From NCBI GenBank assembly GCA_017629985.1, contig JAGBWD010000030.1:1-57261 (forward strand): a stretch of DNA of 57,261 bases, given 5' to 3'. Below are positions 43,145 through 55,926 of the stretch, in pieces; position 1 is the first letter of the stretch; every line of letters starts with the position of its first letter. Made by a program: the position numbers and the translations under genes. The notes beneath the pieces were generated by a model. That model saw nothing but the letters and a program-made list of their open reading frames with translations, was not told the DNA's origin and ran no database searches. Origin of the DNA: Alistipes sp. (lineage in GTDB: Bacteria > Bacteroidota > Bacteroidia > Bacteroidales > Rikenellaceae).

Positions 43145-46100
43145 CTACTGTGGGAAAGCACCTGTGTAAACAAATGCATACTTCTGACCGCTGTGAGAGA
43201 ACTTAGCATCGTAAGTGTAAGTACCATCACCGTTATCGGTTACAACTACCACAATGTCAGACATTCCGCCGTTTGTTGTACCATAGTCAAAGATACAGTA
43301 GTTAGCATCGATTGTGTAGTCTTCTGAAGAGTATGTACCAGCTGCTAGTGGCTGACCTGGATTACAGCTATTAAAGCCCTTGAAATCGATTACGTGAGCA
43401 TTTGTAGCTGAATACCAGAACTGCAACTCCTTCTCACCTGGCTGATCGTAACCTACAGATAGATCCTGAATGGTAACATTAATTACATCACCACCCTCTG
43501 GATTCTCTGGCTCCTTTGGCTCAAGACAGTCGCAAGCCTCTGGAGCGTTCAAGCCCTCAATAGCACCTGTATAAGTGTACTCGAGAGTTGCATAATTAGT
43601 ATACTCGAATACAGACATTGTTACAGTGTAAGCATCGTTCTCGTAAGCTACATTGCAAGCAGTTGCAGTAGCCATCTCACCATTATACTTAACCTGGCTG
43701 ATGTAGTGAGGATCCTGCCATGCGTCTGTCTGCCATGCACCCAAATGGAGGTACTGGTTACCGCTAGTGTTGAAGCGAATCTCAACCTTATCACCTGTAG
43801 CGAATGTGAATGTTACGTCATAAGGATTGAAACCACCGAAAGTAGTGTCAGTTACCAAAGTTGCTGAAGCTGAAGGCTCAATTGGCTCTGGCTCTGGCTC
43901 AACATTACCAGCACCATTGTATACATAGTTATTAACGCCGTCAGCACCGATGTAATCAACCTCTGTAGTTGCGATCTGTGTCTCGGTAATAACTGGAGTG
44001 CCATCGTTAAGAGTAGCTACACATACGTAGTACTTCTCACCTGCTGCACAGTTATAATCGCTAGGTCTCTGTGACTTCAAGCTCTGGTGACCCTCAACAA
44101 CAGTGCCATCAACCTTGTAAAGCTTTGACTCATAAGAGTAGCTCCAATCTGAATTTACGCAATAGTGAACAACAACCTCAAGGCAGTTACCCTCTGCATC
44201 GTACAACCAGTAACCATACTCTGAATCGTTACCATTTACTGCGTAGCCATCCAAGTATAGATCCAACTCTGCGCGAACTGGAGCAAATACGTTATCTGGA
44301 AGTGGATACTCATACTCACCCCACATTGGAGCAGATACTGTACCATCAGCGAACTGAACACCAACAGCGATGTTATATGTAGTACCATAAGTGAACTCAT
44401 ACTTGTAGTCAGCAGTCTGTGTTGCTACGATAGGGTTAGAAGTTGTAGACTTGTACATCCAGTTGTTACCGTAAGCGATATCCTGAAGCTCCTCCTGTGA
44501 AAGGAAGTAGTAAGAGTTAGCAGTCGCTGTAACGATGTAGTACTTAATGTCGCTTACCTCAAGACCCTCAAGACCTGAAAGCTTGATAGTTGCGCTTGTA
44601 GGAGCGAACTCTACGCTCTCGATAGCTACAACAGCATCGTTAAGAACAACCTCCTTTGACTTAACAACCTCGTAAGCAATAGTATACTCACCCTCTGCAT
44701 TAACGATCAATGCGTAGAAGTGCTTCTCCTGACCTGCAAGTGCAGTCTCCTGTGTTGCATAGAATGCTTTGTTCTCGTTGTTCTCATCGAAATCATCAGC
44801 GTCCTTCTCGTAACCCATGTCGATAAGTTCAGCTACAAGAACATCCTCCTCAAGCTGCTCCTCATCATAGAATCTGTAGTATGCGCGAGCTGTGCTAGCT
44901 GGAACTGTTACATCAAGAGCGATGCGTGTGTAATCATGATCCTCCTCGTTGTAAGCAACAGTATACTCTGCTGCCTCCTCAGCTGGTGTAAGAGCTGCTG
45001 TAGAGTAGTATACAAACTTGATATCATCGATAGTGTAATCTGTACGACCCTCCTCCTCAGCGAAGATAGCCATGATATAGTCTGTATCAGGAGCGATATC
45101 GATATATGCGTAATCCGAAGTGTAACCAAGAAGATCGAGAAGTGCGATATTGCTCTCCTTAACATCAGCCTCAACCTTCAAACCGAACTGTGAGTACTGT
45201 GGCTGTGCAATGTACTGCTCCAAAGCCGATGCGAAGAACTCCTCGTATGAAGCGTAGTAACCATTCTCAATGTAGTAATCAAGCTCCTTAAGTGCGTATG
45301 GATATAGGTTGTAGCATACACCACCACGGAGAGTAGCATCGAAGTATACGTTGAAGCTCTCCTCCTTTACAACCTTAACATCTACGTTAAGCTGCTTGAA
45401 AGGAACTGCGATAGCCTGATCCAAAAGAAGAGAACCACCATTCTCAACATCAGTAGGAACTACCAATACCATGAATGAGTTACCCTCGTATGACAACATA
45501 CCATACCAATCAAGGTAATCAATAAGCTCCTCAACAGTTACATCAAATACAAACTCCTCGTTCTCACCCTCAACGTATGTGAACTCCTCGTAAGAGTTAC
45601 GCTCATTAACGTTCATGAAGAAGTTGCTTACCCAACCACCTGCACATGGAACTTCGAACTCGCCCCAGTTTGCGTTGTAGATAGACTCAAGATCCTCAGT
45701 GTAGTCATCAAGGTTGATAACTGCTACATAGTAGTTGTTGAACTCCTGGATGAACTCCTCACCGTACCAATCAACCTGTACGTAAGAATCAACAAGTGAG
45801 TTAGAGATGTACATGTGACCTGTACGATCCATCTCAACAGAGATCTCTGCAAGGTTTACATCAAGCTTAAGAACCTTACATGCACCAGCTGCAGTGTTGA
45901 AGTGTACTGAAACAACACCCTCCTTATCTGCGATACCAGCCTCAACAAGATCAAACTTTGGACCAGTAACATTCAAAAGATAGTTCTTACCACCAACAGC
46001 CAAAACACCTGCCTGTGGCTCTGCCTCCTCAACTACCTCCTCAACTGTAGCCTTCCAACCCAATGGCTGGTTCATTACGTTGATATCAACAACTGCATCG

Positions 46101-46711
46101 TTGATAGAGAAAGCAATACCCTTGGTCTCACCTGCCTTAACGTAAGCCTGACCACGTGTAGCTGCAATCTCGATAAGCTCTGCAACAGCTGTTGTAAACT
46201 CCTGACCATCAGCCAACTTAACAGTAGCTGTGCCATCCTCGTTGATAATAACGTCAGCGACAACACACTCAGGAGCTACGCCATTGATAGCAACCCAGTT
46301 CACGCCATCAGCGCTAACCTCCAAAACGCCATCAACAACACGGTACTCGAGTGGATCGCACTCACATGGTGTGCACTTGTGATCGCATGGTACATACTTA
46401 CACTCTGTTGGAGCCAACACAGTGATAGTCTCACCATTTGACAACTTGATAATCTGGTTACCCTCGGTGTCAGTCTCAACACCTACGATAACTGTCTTAC
46501 CATCGATAAGTGACTGCAATGCAGCAACCTCTGTCTGAAGCTTTGCCTCCAAATCAGCAACACGCTTCTGAAGATCTGCCAAACCAGTCTCAACATTCGC
46601 AATGCGATCTGTCAATGCTGTATCATCATAAGAACATGATACAGACAAAGTCATAGCTGAAATAAGAGCTACAGCTACAACAGACTTGAGGGTTGTAAAA
46701 AATTTCCTCAT
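43145..46711 (-). CDS. Giant DUF4988-type lipoprotein
   Basis: A 1188-residue, very acidic lipoprotein. The signal peptide is MRKFFTTLKSVVAVALISAM followed by TLSVSC, with lipidation at about Cys26. Residues about 32-72 form a coiled coil (DRIANVETGLADLQKRVADL and following), then a DUF4988-like region with ITVLAPTECKYVPCDHKCTPCECDPLEYRV (Cys-rich) features. A long series of beta-sandwich domains follows, rich in Tyr, Asp and Glu, with repeated 'dY...a..Y.v.a.n..' patterns. The last about 230 residues hold two modules ending in YTYTGAIEGL and FVYTGAFPQ. The last one aligns by eye with a module of the BACON lipoprotein ending at 10347 (DxPGEKE...GTYSxE...NYCI). It is probably surface-exposed; ligand unknown. 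Confidence 0.78.
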   Translation of the reverse strand: MRKFFTTLKSVVAVALISAMTLSVSCSYDDTALTDRIANVETGLADLQKRVADLEAKLQTEVAALQSLIDGKTVIVGVETDTEGNQIIKLSNGETITVLAPTECKYVPCDHKCTPCECDPLEYRVVDGVLEVSADGVNWVAINGVAPECVVADVIINEDGTATVKLADGQEFTTAVAELIEIAATRGQAYVKAGETKGIAFSINDAVVDINVMNQPLGWKATVEEVVEEAEPQAGVLAVGGKNYLLNVTGPKFDLVEAGIADKEGVVSVHFNTAAGACKVLKLDVNLAEISVEMDRTGHMYISNSLVDSYVQVDWYGEEFIQEFNNYYVAVINLDDYTEDLESIYNANWGEFEVPCAGGWVSNFFMNVNERNSYEEFTYVEGENEEFVFDVTVEELIDYLDWYGMLSYEGNSFMVLVVPTDVENGGSLLLDQAIAVPFKQLNVDVKVVKEESFNVYFDATLRGGVCYNLYPYALKELDYYIENGYYASYEEFFASALEQYIAQPQYSQFGLKVEADVKESNIALLDLLGYTSDYAYIDIAPDTDYIMAIFAEEEGRTDYTIDDIKFVYYSTAALTPAEEAAEYTVAYNEEDHDYTRIALDVTVPASTARAYYRFYDEEQLEEDVLVAELIDMGYEKDADDFDENNENKAFYATQETALAGQEKHFYALIVNAEGEYTIAYEVVKSKEVVLNDAVVAIESVEFAPTSATIKLSGLEGLEVSDIKYYIVTATANSYYFLSQEELQDIAYGNNWMYKSTTSNPIVATQTADYKYEFTYGTTYNIAVGVQFADGTVSAPMWGEYEYPLPDNVFAPVRAELDLYLDGYAVNGNDSEYGYWLYDAEGNCLEVVVHYCVNSDWSYSYESKLYKVDGTVVEGHQSLKSQRPSDYNCAAGEKYYVCVATLNDGTPVITETQIATTEVDYIGADGVNNYVYNGAGNVEPEPEPIEPSASATLVTDTTFGGFNPYDVTFTFATGDKVEIRFNTSGNQYLHLGAWQTDAWQDPHYISQVKYNGEMATATACNVAYENDAYTVTMSVFEYTNYATLEYTYTGAIEGLNAPEACDCLEPKEPENPEGGDVINVTIQDLSVGYDQPGEKELQFWYSATNAHVIDFKGFNSCNPGQPLAAGTYSSEDYTIDANYCIFDYGTTNGGMSDIVVVVTDNGDGTYTYDAKFSHSGQKYAFVYTGAFPQ

Positions 46712-46797
46712 AGTGTTAATAATTAATTGTTAATAAAATTTTTAAATAAGTGTCCTTCTTAAAACAGATACAGATAGTATCTTGACAATTAGTAATG

Positions 46798-46830
46798 CAA
46801 ATATATATATTTTTTTTGTAATTATCCAAA
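46798..46830 (-). promoter_or_regulatory. Promoter of the giant lipoprotein gene
   Basis: On the minus strand: TTTG (46830-46827), a 21-nt spacer and TATATTTG (46805-46798). The leader is about 80 bases and AT-rich. Confidence 0.78.
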
Positions 46831-46905
46831 AAAATGTAAATATTTTAGACTAATAATTGCATAATAGGCATAAATAACCAAAAGAAAATACTCAATAAGT
46901 TACAT

Positions 46906-46935
46906 AAAAAATCGGGAGAGCAGATGCCCTCCCGA
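46906..46935 (-). terminator. Terminator of the ribosomal protein/RNA polymerase operon
   Basis: A 7-bp GC-rich stem (tcgggag 46912-46918 with ctcccga 46929-46935) is followed on the minus strand by attttttat. It lies 20 bases past the rpoC stop. Confidence 0.85.
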
Positions 46936-46955
46936 CTCTAAAATATAGCTAAAGG

Positions 46956-49900
46956 TTACTCTAGACCAACCTCCGAAGCAAGACCTACGATCAAATCCTC
47001 GTAGTCGCGGAGACCTGTACCACCAGGGATTGGGTTACCTGTGATAACATTCTCCTTGAGGTTCACCAAGTCATCGCTCTTCGCCTGGATAGCGGCCTCG
47101 TTAAGAACCTTGGTAGTCTCCTGGAACGACGCTGCAGAGATGAAGCTTGATGTCTGCAATGCAGCACGTGTGATACCCTGAAGAACCTGGTTAGAGGTAG
47201 CAGCAACGATAGGACGTACCTCGATGAGATCCATGTCGCGGCGCTTGAGAGCAGAGTTCTCATCACGCAACTTGCGGAGCGAGATAATCTGTCCTGGCTG
47301 AACATTCTGTGAGCCACCAGCAGCTGTAACAACAACCTTATCGTATAGCTCATCATTAACATCCATGAACTCCCACTTATCGACAACCTGATCCTCGAAG
47401 AAGCGAGTATCACCTGGATCCTCAATCTTAACCTTCGACATCATCTGGCGTACGATAACCTCAAAGTGCTTATCGTTAATCTTCACACCCTGCATACGGT
47501 ATACCTCCTGAACCTCGTTCACGATATACTCCTGAACACGGGTAGGACCAAGGATGCGGAGAATATCACCTGGGGTGATAGCACCATCAGACAACGCCAT
47601 ACCTGCACGTACGTAGTCGTTCTCCTGAACGATAATCTGACGTGACAATGGCACAAGGTACTTACGCTGCTCGCCATCCTTCGATGTGATGATAATCTCA
47701 CGATTACCACGCTTAATCTTACCGAATGATACCTCACCGTCAATCTCCGATACGATAGCTGGGTTAGATGGGTTACGGGCCTCGAACAACTCGGTTACTC
47801 GAGGCAAACCACCGGTGATATCACCACCAGTCTTACCTACAGCACGTGGGATCTTGATAAGGATATCGCCAGCCTGAATCTTCGCGTTATTCTTAACCAT
47901 GATGTGGGCTGTAACAGGCAAGTTGTAAGCCTTAACCTCGTCACCATCCTTATTAACAATCTTGATAACAGGGTTCTTGGTCTTATCCTTCGACTCGATA
48001 ACTACACGCTCCGAAAGACCTGTCTGCTCATCGCGCTCCTCACGGTATGTAACACCCTCGATGATGCTCTCGTAGAGAATCTTACCATCGGTCTCGGCGA
48101 TAATTACCGCGTTATATGGATCCCACTCACAGATCATATCGCCCTTCTTAACCTCGGCACCATCACGCATGAAGAGCGTAGCACCGTAAGGCAAAGCGTG
48201 AGTATAGAGTGTAATTTCTGTCTTTGGATCTACGATGCGGAACTCCGACTGACGTGACATAACGATATCGATAGCCTCACCCGCAGAGTTCTTACCCTTA
48301 ATAGTGCGCAAATCATCAATCTCCAAGCGACCCTCATACTTCGAAACTACATTAGTCTCAACTGTAGAACCGCCCGCAACACCACCGACGTGGAACGTAC
48401 GAAGTGTAAGCTGTGTACCTGGCTCACCGATAGACTGTGCGGCGATAACACCTACAACCTCACCCTTCTGAACCATGCGTGCTGTAGCAAGGTTACGGCC
48501 GTAACACTTGGCACAAACACCACGGCGTGCCTCACATGTGAGTACAGAGCGAATCTCAACAGACTCCAATGGTGACTTGTCAATAGCCTCGGCGATATCC
48601 TCGGTAATCTCCTCACCAGCGCGGCAGATGATATCGCCTGTAGTTGGGTGGATAATATCGTTCAACGCCGTACGACCCAAGATGCGATCATACAATGTCT
48701 GAACGACATCCTCGTTACGCTTGATAGCCGTTGCAGTAAGACCACGCAATGTGCCACAATCCTCCTCGTTGATGATAACATCCTGTGCTACATCAACCAA
48801 ACGGCGGGTCAAGTAACCAGCATCCGCAGTCTTCAACGCGGTATCCGCAAGACCCTTACGCGCACCGTGGGTAGAGATAAAGTACTCCAACACCGAAAGA
48901 CCCTCCTTAAAGTTTGACAAGATAGGGTTCTCGATAACCTGCTGACCACCCTCAACACCAGACTTCTGTGGCTTGGCCATAAGACCACGCATACCAGAGA
49001 GCTGACGAATCTGCTCCTTCGAACCACGCGCTCCAGAGTCAAGCATCATATACACAGGGTTGAAACCATCCTGGTCACTCTTCAAAGTGTTGATTACCTG
49101 GCTTGTAAGACGGTTATTGATAGTTGTCCAAATATCGACAATCTGGTTATAACGCTCGTTGTTGGTGATAAGACCCATGTTATAGTCCTCGACAACAGCA
49201 TCAGCAGCGGCATAACCCTCGTTGATAAGCTCCTGCTTGTTATCTGGGATAACCACAGCATCGAGGTTAAACGATAGACCACCCTGGAATGCCATGCGGT
49301 AACCCATATTCTTGATATCATCCAAGAACTTGGCAACCTTATCAGCACCAGCCTTCTTCATCACAACAGCGATGATATCACGCAAAGAACGCTTGGTCAA
49401 GATCTCATTGATGTAACCTACCTCGGCAGGAACATACTGGTTGAACAAGATACGACCAATAGTAGTATCCTTCAATACATATACCTCGTTGCCATTCTCA
49501 TCGATATCTCTTACGCGGCACTTAACCTCGGCATGGAGTGCTGCACGCTTCTCGTTGTAAGCGATGATAGCCTCCTCGGGACCGTAGAACTTAAGGCCTG
49601 TACCCTTAACACCTGGACGTGGCTTGGTGATATAGTAAAGACCAAGAACCATATCCTGTGATGGCACGGTGATAGGCGCACCATTGGCAGGGTTGAGGAC
49701 GTTATGAGAACCAAGCATAAGAATCTGTGCCTCAAGGATTGCAGCATTGCCAAGTGGCAAGTGTACCGCCATCTGGTCACCATCAAAGTCGGCGTTAAAC
49801 GCTGTACATGATAGTGGGTGAAGCTGCATTGCCTTACCCTCGATGAGCTTTGGCTGGAAGGCCTGGATACCCAAACGGTGAAGGGTCGGAGCTCGGTTCA

Positions 49901-51203
49901 TCAATACTGGGTGACCCTTGATAACATTCTCCAAGATACCCCAGATAACTGGATCCTTGCGGTCGATAATCTTCTTCGCGGACTTAACAGTCTTAACGAT
50001 ACCACGCTCGATGAGCTTACGGATGACAAATGGCTTGTAAAGCTCTGCTGCCATATCCTTTGGAATACCCATCTCGTGCATCTTAAGCTCTGGACCAACA
50101 ACGATAACCGAACGTGCAGAGTAGTCTACACGCTTACCGAGCAAGTTCTGACGGAAACGACCCTGCTTACCCTTCAAAGAGTCTGACAAAGACTTCAATG
50201 GACGGTTAGACTCGTTCTTAACAGCGTTGCTCTTACGTGAGTTATCGAACAACGAGTCTACAGCCTCCTGCAACATACGCTTCTCATTACGCAAGATAAC
50301 CTCTGGAGCCTTAATCTCGATAAGACGCTTTAGACGGTTGTTACGAATGATAACACGGCGATACAAGTCGTTCAAATCCGAAGTCGCAAAACGACCACCA
50401 TCGAGTGGTACCAAAGGACGCAACTCTGGTGGAATAACAGGGATATCAGTGAGTACCATCCACTCTGGGCGGTTCTTACCATTTGAAGCACGGAATGACT
50501 CGATAACATTCAAACACTTCAAAGCCTCGGTCTTACGCTGCTGTGAGGTCTCCTTTGAGGCACGGTCACGCAAAGCATAAGACATAGAGTCGAGATCAAC
50601 CTGCTTGAGGAGTGTGAGGATAGCCTCACCACCCATATCTGCTACGAACTTCTCGGGATCGTCATTATCAAGAGCCTGGTTGCCCTTTGGCAATGCTGCC
50701 AAAACATCGAGATACTCCTTCTCCGAGAGTGTCTGCAAACGCTCAATACCCTGCTCCTTCGCAGCACCTGCGTTGATAACCACATAACGCTCGTAGTAGA
50801 TAATAGCCTCGAGCTTCTTTGATGGGATACCCAACAAGTAACCGATCTTCGAAGGAAGAGAACGGAAGTACCAAATGTGAACTACAGGAACCACCAATGA
50901 GATGTGACCCATACGCTCACGGCGTACCTTCTTCTCGGTAACCTCCACACCGCATCGGTCGCAGACGATACCCTTATAGCGAATTCGCTTATACTTACCG
51001 CAGTGGCACTCATAATCCTTTACAGGACCAAAGATACGCTCACAGAACAAACCATCACGCTCGGGCTTGTAGGTACGGTAGTTAATGGTTTCGGGTTTGA
51101 GAACCTCACCGCTCGACTGGGCGCGGATCTCCTCTGGAGATGCCAAACCAATCGAAATGCGGCTATAGCTGCTCATTCTATTATTATCTTTATTAAATGA
51201 CAT
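46956..51203 (-). CDS. rpoC: DNA-directed RNA polymerase subunit beta'
   Basis: Catalytic large subunit of RNA polymerase. The start at 51203 ([20 protein letters not shown]) is chosen by likeness to other Bacteroidetes RpoC, giving 1415 residues; an ATG 9 bases earlier is possible. The N-terminal zinc ribbon is present (DYECHCGKY and VCDRCGVEV). The catalytic Mg2+ site [12 protein letters not shown] has its aspartates in residues 470-476. The bridge-helix and trigger-loop region contains [20 protein letters not shown] and [18 protein letters not shown]. The second zinc site is [13 protein letters not shown]. It is the last gene of the operon, 23 bases after rpoB, and ends at a strong terminator. 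Confidence 0.98.
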   Translation of the reverse strand: MSFNKDNNRMSSYSRISIGLASPEEIRAQSSGEVLKPETINYRTYKPERDGLFCERIFGPVKDYECHCGKYKRIRYKGIVCDRCGVEVTEKKVRRERMGHISLVVPVVHIWYFRSLPSKIGYLLGIPSKKLEAIIYYERYVVINAGAAKEQGIERLQTLSEKEYLDVLAALPKGNQALDNDDPEKFVADMGGEAILTLLKQVDLDSMSYALRDRASKETSQQRKTEALKCLNVIESFRASNGKNRPEWMVLTDIPVIPPELRPLVPLDGGRFATSDLNDLYRRVIIRNNRLKRLIEIKAPEVILRNEKRMLQEAVDSLFDNSRKSNAVKNESNRPLKSLSDSLKGKQGRFRQNLLGKRVDYSARSVIVVGPELKMHEMGIPKDMAAELYKPFVIRKLIERGIVKTVKSAKKIIDRKDPVIWGILENVIKGHPVLMNRAPTLHRLGIQAFQPKLIEGKAMQLHPLSCTAFNADFDGDQMAVHLPLGNAAILEAQILMLGSHNVLNPANGAPITVPSQDMVLGLYYITKPRPGVKGTGLKFYGPEEAIIAYNEKRAALHAEVKCRVRDIDENGNEVYVLKDTTIGRILFNQYVPAEVGYINEILTKRSLRDIIAVVMKKAGADKVAKFLDDIKNMGYRMAFQGGLSFNLDAVVIPDNKQELINEGYAAADAVVEDYNMGLITNNERYNQIVDIWTTINNRLTSQVINTLKSDQDGFNPVYMMLDSGARGSKEQIRQLSGMRGLMAKPQKSGVEGGQQVIENPILSNFKEGLSVLEYFISTHGARKGLADTALKTADAGYLTRRLVDVAQDVIINEEDCGTLRGLTATAIKRNEDVVQTLYDRILGRTALNDIIHPTTGDIICRAGEEITEDIAEAIDKSPLESVEIRSVLTCEARRGVCAKCYGRNLATARMVQKGEVVGVIAAQSIGEPGTQLTLRTFHVGGVAGGSTVETNVVSKYEGRLEIDDLRTIKGKNSAGEAIDIVMSRQSEFRIVDPKTEITLYTHALPYGATLFMRDGAEVKKGDMICEWDPYNAVIIAETDGKILYESIIEGVTYREERDEQTGLSERVVIESKDKTKNPVIKIVNKDGDEVKAYNLPVTAHIMVKNNAKIQAGDILIKIPRAVGKTGGDITGGLPRVTELFEARNPSNPAIVSEIDGEVSFGKIKRGNREIIITSKDGEQRKYLVPLSRQIIVQENDYVRAGMALSDGAITPGDILRILGPTRVQEYIVNEVQEVYRMQGVKINDKHFEVIVRQMMSKVKIEDPGDTRFFEDQVVDKWEFMDVNDELYDKVVVTAAGGSQNVQPGQIISLRKLRDENSALKRRDMDLIEVRPIVAATSNQVLQGITRAALQTSSFISAASFQETTKVLNEAAIQAKSDDLVNLKENVITGNPIPGGTGLRDYEDLIVGLASEVGLE

Positions 51204-51226
51204 AGTGTCCAAGTTTTAAAGTTCGC

Positions 51227-54200
51227 TTACTCAAGTTTTACCGACAGTGCCAAACCACGCAACTCGTGCAAAAGCACATTCATTGCCTCAGGAACACCTG
51301 GGCGTGGGAGATTGTCACCCTTGACAATAGCCTCGTAGGCTTTAGCACGACCGACAACATCGTCTGACTTGATAGTAAGAATCTCCTGGAGAATGTTGGC
51401 AGCACCGAAGCCCTCCAATGCCCAAACCTCCATCTCTCCGAAACGCTGACCACCAAACTGTGCCTTACCACCAAGTGGCTGCTGTGTAATGAGCGAGTAT
51501 GGACCAATAGAACGAGCGTGCATCTTATCATCGATCATGTGACCGAGCTTAAGCATATAGATAACACCTACGGTAGCTGGCTGGTCGAAGCGCTCGCCGG
51601 TACCACCATCGTAGAGGTATGTACGACCGCTACGTGGAACACCTGCCTGGGCTGTGTAGTCGTTAATCTGCTCCAATGACGCACCATCAAAAATAGGCGT
51701 TGCGAACTTCAAACCAAGCTCTCTACCTGCCCAACCAAGAACAGTCTCGTAGATCTGTCCAAGGTTCATTCGTGAAGGCACACCAAGTGGGTTCAAGCAG
51801 ATATCCACAATAGTACCATCCTCCAAGAATGGCATATCCTCATCGCGGACTACCTTGGCTACGATACCCTTGTTACCGTGACGTCCCGCCATCTTATCAC
51901 CTACCTTAAGCTTACGCTTCTTGGCAATGTAAACCTTTGCCATCTGGATTACGCCCGATGTAGGAATCTCATCACCATTTGTAAGGTTATACTTCTCGCG
52001 GTTAATAGCTGCAGCAACCTTCTTACACTCGATAATATAGTTGTTGATAGTGAGCGAGATAAGAGCGTCATCATGCTCATCTCCTGTCCAACGTGTCTGA
52101 CCCAATGACATATAACCATTAGCTACATGTGTCTTGCTGTCTACACTTGTTGACGCGATGCTCTCCAACATCTTAACTGTGAACTTCTCACCTGGAGCAA
52201 ACAACTCTACGTTGTAGTAGTCGTAGATACCTGTGGTAGTCTTGCCCTCGAGCAAGCGCCATAGCTTATCTACAAGAATCTTTGTAAGCTCCGAAATCTG
52301 CGATGCATACTCTGCATCGAGCTGCTCCATCTGTGCCTTCTCCTGTGCGCGGTTACGCTTACCCTCCTTCTGTGTATGGCTATAGAGCTTTGTGTCGATA
52401 ACCACACCATGTAGAGATGGCTGCGCCTTGAGTGATGCATCCTTAACATCACCAGCCTTATCACCGAAGATAGCTCTCAAGAGCTTCTCCTCTGGAGATG
52501 GATCGCTCTCACCCTTTGGAGTAATCTTACCGATAAGGATATCACCTGGAGTAACCTTGGCACCGATGCGAATGATACCATTTGCATCCAAATCCTTGGT
52601 TGCATCCTCCGATACGTTTGGAATATCTGAAGTAAGCTCCTCGACACCACGCTTGGTATCGCGAACCTCCATAATATACTCGTCTACGTGTACAGAGGTG
52701 AAGATATCCTCGCGCTGGATACGCTCCGAGATAACGATAGCATCCTCGAAGTTATAACCCTTCCATGGCATGAACGCCACCTTAAGGTTACGACCCAATG
52801 CCAACTCACCCTTCTCGGTAGAGTAACCCTCGGTCAAAATCTGACCCTTTGTAACCTTCTCACCAGTCAATACTGTAGGCTTCAATGTCACAGTAGTATT
52901 CTGGTTGGTACGGCGGTAACGTGGCAAAGTATATACTGTAACCTCTGGTGCGAATGTAGCAATCTGCTCATCCTCGGTGCGGTCATAACGTACCTCGATA
53001 CGTGTAGCATCTGCAAATACCACCTCACCATCACGCTCGGCAACAACCTGGATACGGCTGTCTACAATCATATCCTTCTCGATACCTGTACCTACGATAG
53101 GAGCCTCTGGACGTACCAAAGGTACTGCCTGTCGCATCATGTTTGATCCCATCAACGCACGGTTAGCATCATCATGCTCCAAGAATGGGATAAGGCTCGC
53201 AGCGATAGATGCTACCTGGTTAGGAGCAACGTCTACGAGGTCTACCTCTGTGTCGTGAACAACAGGGAAGTCAGCGCCCAAACGTGCCTTGATACGATCA
53301 GTGTTGATGAAGTGACCATCATCAGTGAGCTGCTCGTTAGACTGTGCTACGGTCTGACCCTCCTCCTCCTCGGCAGAGTAGTAGCGAATATTGTCGTTGT
53401 TGAGATCTACGACACCCTCATTAACCTTACGGTATGGAGTCTCGATGAATCCCATGTCTGAAATCTTCGCGTATACACACAATGAAGAGATAAGACCAAT
53501 GTTAGGACCCTCGGGAGACTCAATAGGACACAAACGACCATAGTGCGTATAGTGTACATCTCGAACCTCGAAGCCTGCACGATCACGTGACAAACCACCA
53601 GGACCCAACGCTGACAAACGGCGCTTATGTGTAATCTCGGCAAGTGGGTTAATCTGATCCATGAACTGCGACAACTGGCTAGTTCCAAAGAATGAATTAA
53701 CTACGCTTGCAAGAGTCTTTGCGTTAATCAAATCCTCGGGCGTAAACACCTCATTATCACGTACGTTCATACGCTCACGGATAGTACGTGCAATACGTAC
53801 CAAACCTACAGAGAACTGGTTAGCAAGCTGCTCGCCAACAGTACGAACACGGCGATTTGACAAGTGGTCGATATCATCGACATCCGCCTTCGAATTGATA
53901 AGCTGAATCAAGTACTTGATGATCTCTATAATATCCTCGCGAGTAAGAGTACGGATCGCAGGATCTATAGACAACTCCAACTTCTTGTTTATACGGAAAC
54001 GACCTACATCGCCCAAATCGTAACGCTTATCCGAGAAGAACAACTTCTCGATAACGTCACGCGCGGTAGCCTCATCTGGTGGCTCCGAAGCACGCAACTG
54101 CCTGTAGATGTATACCACGGCCTCCTTCTCGGAGTTACATGGGTCCTTATGTAGGGTGTTATAAATGATTGAGAAGTCCACACCTGAAGGATTCTCGTTG

Positions 54201-55084
54201 TGGAAGAGAATAGTCTTGGTGCCTGACTCGATAATCTCGTCAATATGCTCCTCCTGAAGCTCTACCTCACGCTCAACGATAACCTTGTGACGCTCGATAG
54301 ATACAACCTCACCAGTATCCTCATCTACGAAGTCCTCGACCCATGTAGAGAGAACACGTGCTGCAAGCTTGCGACCAACGTTCTTCTTCAAGTTAGCCTT
54401 GGTAACCTTAACCTCATCTGCAAGGTCAAAGATCTCCAAGATCTGCTGATCGGTCTCGTAACCAATAGCACGCAAAAGAGTTGTTACAGGCAACTTCTTC
54501 TTACGATCGATGTAGGCATACATCACGTTGTTGATGTCTGTCGCAAACTCAATCCATGAACCCTTGAATGGGATGATACGAGCCGAGTATAGCTTCGTGC
54601 CGTTGGTGTGCATGCTCTGACCGAAGAACACACCTGGCGAACGGTGAAGCTGCGATACTACTACACGCTCGGCACCGTTGAAGATGAAGGTACCACGCTC
54701 GGTCATGTAAGGGATAAGACCAAAGTATACATCCTGTACAACCTCGTCAAAATCCTCATGCTCCGTGTCGGTGCAGTAGAGCTTAAGCTTCGCCTTTAGA
54801 GGTACACTATACGTCAAACCACGCTCCAAACACTCCTCAATAGTGTAACGAGGCTGGTCGATGTAATAGTCGATAAACTCCAGAACGAAATTATTTCTGG
54901 TGTCTGTGATTGGGAAATTCTCGTTGAATACACGGTAGAGACCCTCATTCTTGCGGTTCTCGGCCGTAGTATCAAGCTGGAAAAAATCACGGAATGATTT
55001 AAGCTGAATCTCCAACAAATCAGGATATGGAACCCTGTTTTTGATGGTAGAGAAGCTTATTCGTTGTTGTTGTGTTGTGGACAT
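51227..55084 (-). CDS. rpoB: DNA-directed RNA polymerase subunit beta
   Basis: The beta subunit of RNA polymerase. The start at 55084 ([20 protein letters not shown]) fits other Bacteroidetes RpoB and gives 1285 residues; an ATG at 55093 is possible. The rifampicin pocket reads [20 protein letters not shown], then [19 protein letters not shown], with the usual contact residues (Q, D, H, R, S) in place, so no resistance change is seen. The C terminus has [17 protein letters not shown] and [20 protein letters not shown], as required for catalysis and beta' contact. It is separated from rplL by an unusually long gap of 423 bases. Confidence 0.98.
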   Translation of the reverse strand: MSTTQQQRISFSTIKNRVPYPDLLEIQLKSFRDFFQLDTTAENRKNEGLYRVFNENFPITDTRNNFVLEFIDYYIDQPRYTIEECLERGLTYSVPLKAKLKLYCTDTEHEDFDEVVQDVYFGLIPYMTERGTFIFNGAERVVVSQLHRSPGVFFGQSMHTNGTKLYSARIIPFKGSWIEFATDINNVMYAYIDRKKKLPVTTLLRAIGYETDQQILEIFDLADEVKVTKANLKKNVGRKLAARVLSTWVEDFVDEDTGEVVSIERHKVIVEREVELQEEHIDEIIESGTKTILFHNENPSGVDFSIIYNTLHKDPCNSEKEAVVYIYRQLRASEPPDEATARDVIEKLFFSDKRYDLGDVGRFRINKKLELSIDPAIRTLTREDIIEIIKYLIQLINSKADVDDIDHLSNRRVRTVGEQLANQFSVGLVRIARTIRERMNVRDNEVFTPEDLINAKTLASVVNSFFGTSQLSQFMDQINPLAEITHKRRLSALGPGGLSRDRAGFEVRDVHYTHYGRLCPIESPEGPNIGLISSLCVYAKISDMGFIETPYRKVNEGVVDLNNDNIRYYSAEEEEGQTVAQSNEQLTDDGHFINTDRIKARLGADFPVVHDTEVDLVDVAPNQVASIAASLIPFLEHDDANRALMGSNMMRQAVPLVRPEAPIVGTGIEKDMIVDSRIQVVAERDGEVVFADATRIEVRYDRTEDEQIATFAPEVTVYTLPRYRRTNQNTTVTLKPTVLTGEKVTKGQILTEGYSTEKGELALGRNLKVAFMPWKGYNFEDAIVISERIQREDIFTSVHVDEYIMEVRDTKRGVEELTSDIPNVSEDATKDLDANGIIRIGAKVTPGDILIGKITPKGESDPSPEEKLLRAIFGDKAGDVKDASLKAQPSLHGVVIDTKLYSHTQKEGKRNRAQEKAQMEQLDAEYASQISELTKILVDKLWRLLEGKTTTGIYDYYNVELFAPGEKFTVKMLESIASTSVDSKTHVANGYMSLGQTRWTGDEHDDALISLTINNYIIECKKVAAAINREKYNLTNGDEIPTSGVIQMAKVYIAKKRKLKVGDKMAGRHGNKGIVAKVVRDEDMPFLEDGTIVDICLNPLGVPSRMNLGQIYETVLGWAGRELGLKFATPIFDGASLEQINDYTAQAGVPRSGRTYLYDGGTGERFDQPATVGVIYMLKLGHMIDDKMHARSIGPYSLITQQPLGGKAQFGGQRFGEMEVWALEGFGAANILQEILTIKSDDVVGRAKAYEAIVKGDNLPRPGVPEAMNVLLHELRGLALSVKLE

Positions 55085-55507
55085 ATAATCCAAATGTTTT
55101 AGTGAATTTTACACCTATTGTGTGACCTATGACCGACCGTTAGACATCCGGTATCGCATCGTCTTAAGAGCGTAACCCCAAAAAATCTCCCTAGATGACG
55201 ACATCACCAAAGAAAACAGCTCGAGGAGTAGACCCACTTCTCTAACATTACGGCAAGACGACACAACATCCGTCTCGCTAGCATCAAGAAGCAACGATAT
55301 GGGTATAAGCCTTGAAATATGCAGGGACTTTATCCTGCTAATGCCCTCTGTGTCAAACATGTAGACACAAAGAGCATAGACATTGCTAATATTTGGGCAC
55401 AGCTCATTTGGCACTCCCAGACTATTAGACCACAAAAGGCATAGAGCTTACTTTTACGTAAACCCTACACCTTAAAGGTTAGTGAGAGATTAATAATCCC
55501 TTAAGAA
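55085..55507 (-). other. Long structured gap between rplL and rpoB
   Basis: 423 bases without a recognised gene inside a core operon. On the minus strand a 13-bp hairpin (55342-55354 with 55364-55376, two wobbles) and a smaller one (gcagg/cctgc, 55321-55338) can form. A reading frame of 102 codons (55435-55127) exists, but it has no recognisable domain and is rich in rare-looking residue mixes. The gap could hold a processing site, attenuator or small RNA. Confidence 0.4.
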
Positions 55508-55885
55508 TTACTTAAGCTCAACCTCTGCACCTGCCTCCTCAAGTGAAGACTTGATAGACTCAGCCTCCTCCTTTGAGATACCCTCCTTAATTGCCTTTGG
55601 AGCGCCATCAACCAATGCCTTAGCATCACCCAATGACAAACCAGCAAGCTCCTTAACAACCTTGATAACCTGAAGCTTTGCCTGACCAGCGCTCTTCAAG
55701 ATTACATCGAAAGTTGACTTCTCAGCAGGAGCAGCCTCACCTGCACCAGCAGCAGGAGCAGCAACTGCAACAGCTGCAGCAGCAGGCTCAATACCGTACT
55801 CCTCCTTGAGGATAGTAGCCAATTCGTTTACCTCCTTAACAGTCAAGTTAACCAACTCTTCTGCCAAAACCTTGATATCTGCCAT
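55508..55885 (-). CDS. rplL: 50S ribosomal protein L7/L12
   Basis: The 125-residue stalk protein that recruits translation GTPases. The N-terminal dimerisation helices read [20 protein letters not shown]. The flexible hinge (about 40-55) is Ala/Gly/Pro-rich. The C-terminal domain contains [20 protein letters not shown] and [20 protein letters not shown], the EF-G/EF-Tu contact region. It follows rplJ by 41 bases. Confidence 0.98.
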   Translation of the reverse strand: MADIKVLAEELVNLTVKEVNELATILKEEYGIEPAAAAVAVAAPAAGAGEAAPAEKSTFDVILKSAGQAKLQVIKVVKELAGLSLGDAKALVDGAPKAIKEGISKEEAESIKSSLEEAGAEVELK

Positions 55886-55926
55886 AGTTGTATAATTTTA
55901 TTAAATTTTTGTTTTTGTTCTTATTA

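Noticed and set aside
53600-53720. Rifampicin resistance change in rpoB
   Set aside because: The key residues of the rifampicin pocket match the usual sensitive pattern.
55127-55435. 102-codon frame in the rplL-rpoB gap as a real gene
   Set aside because: No domain, no convincing start signal, and it overlaps RNA hairpins; kept only as part of the gap finding.
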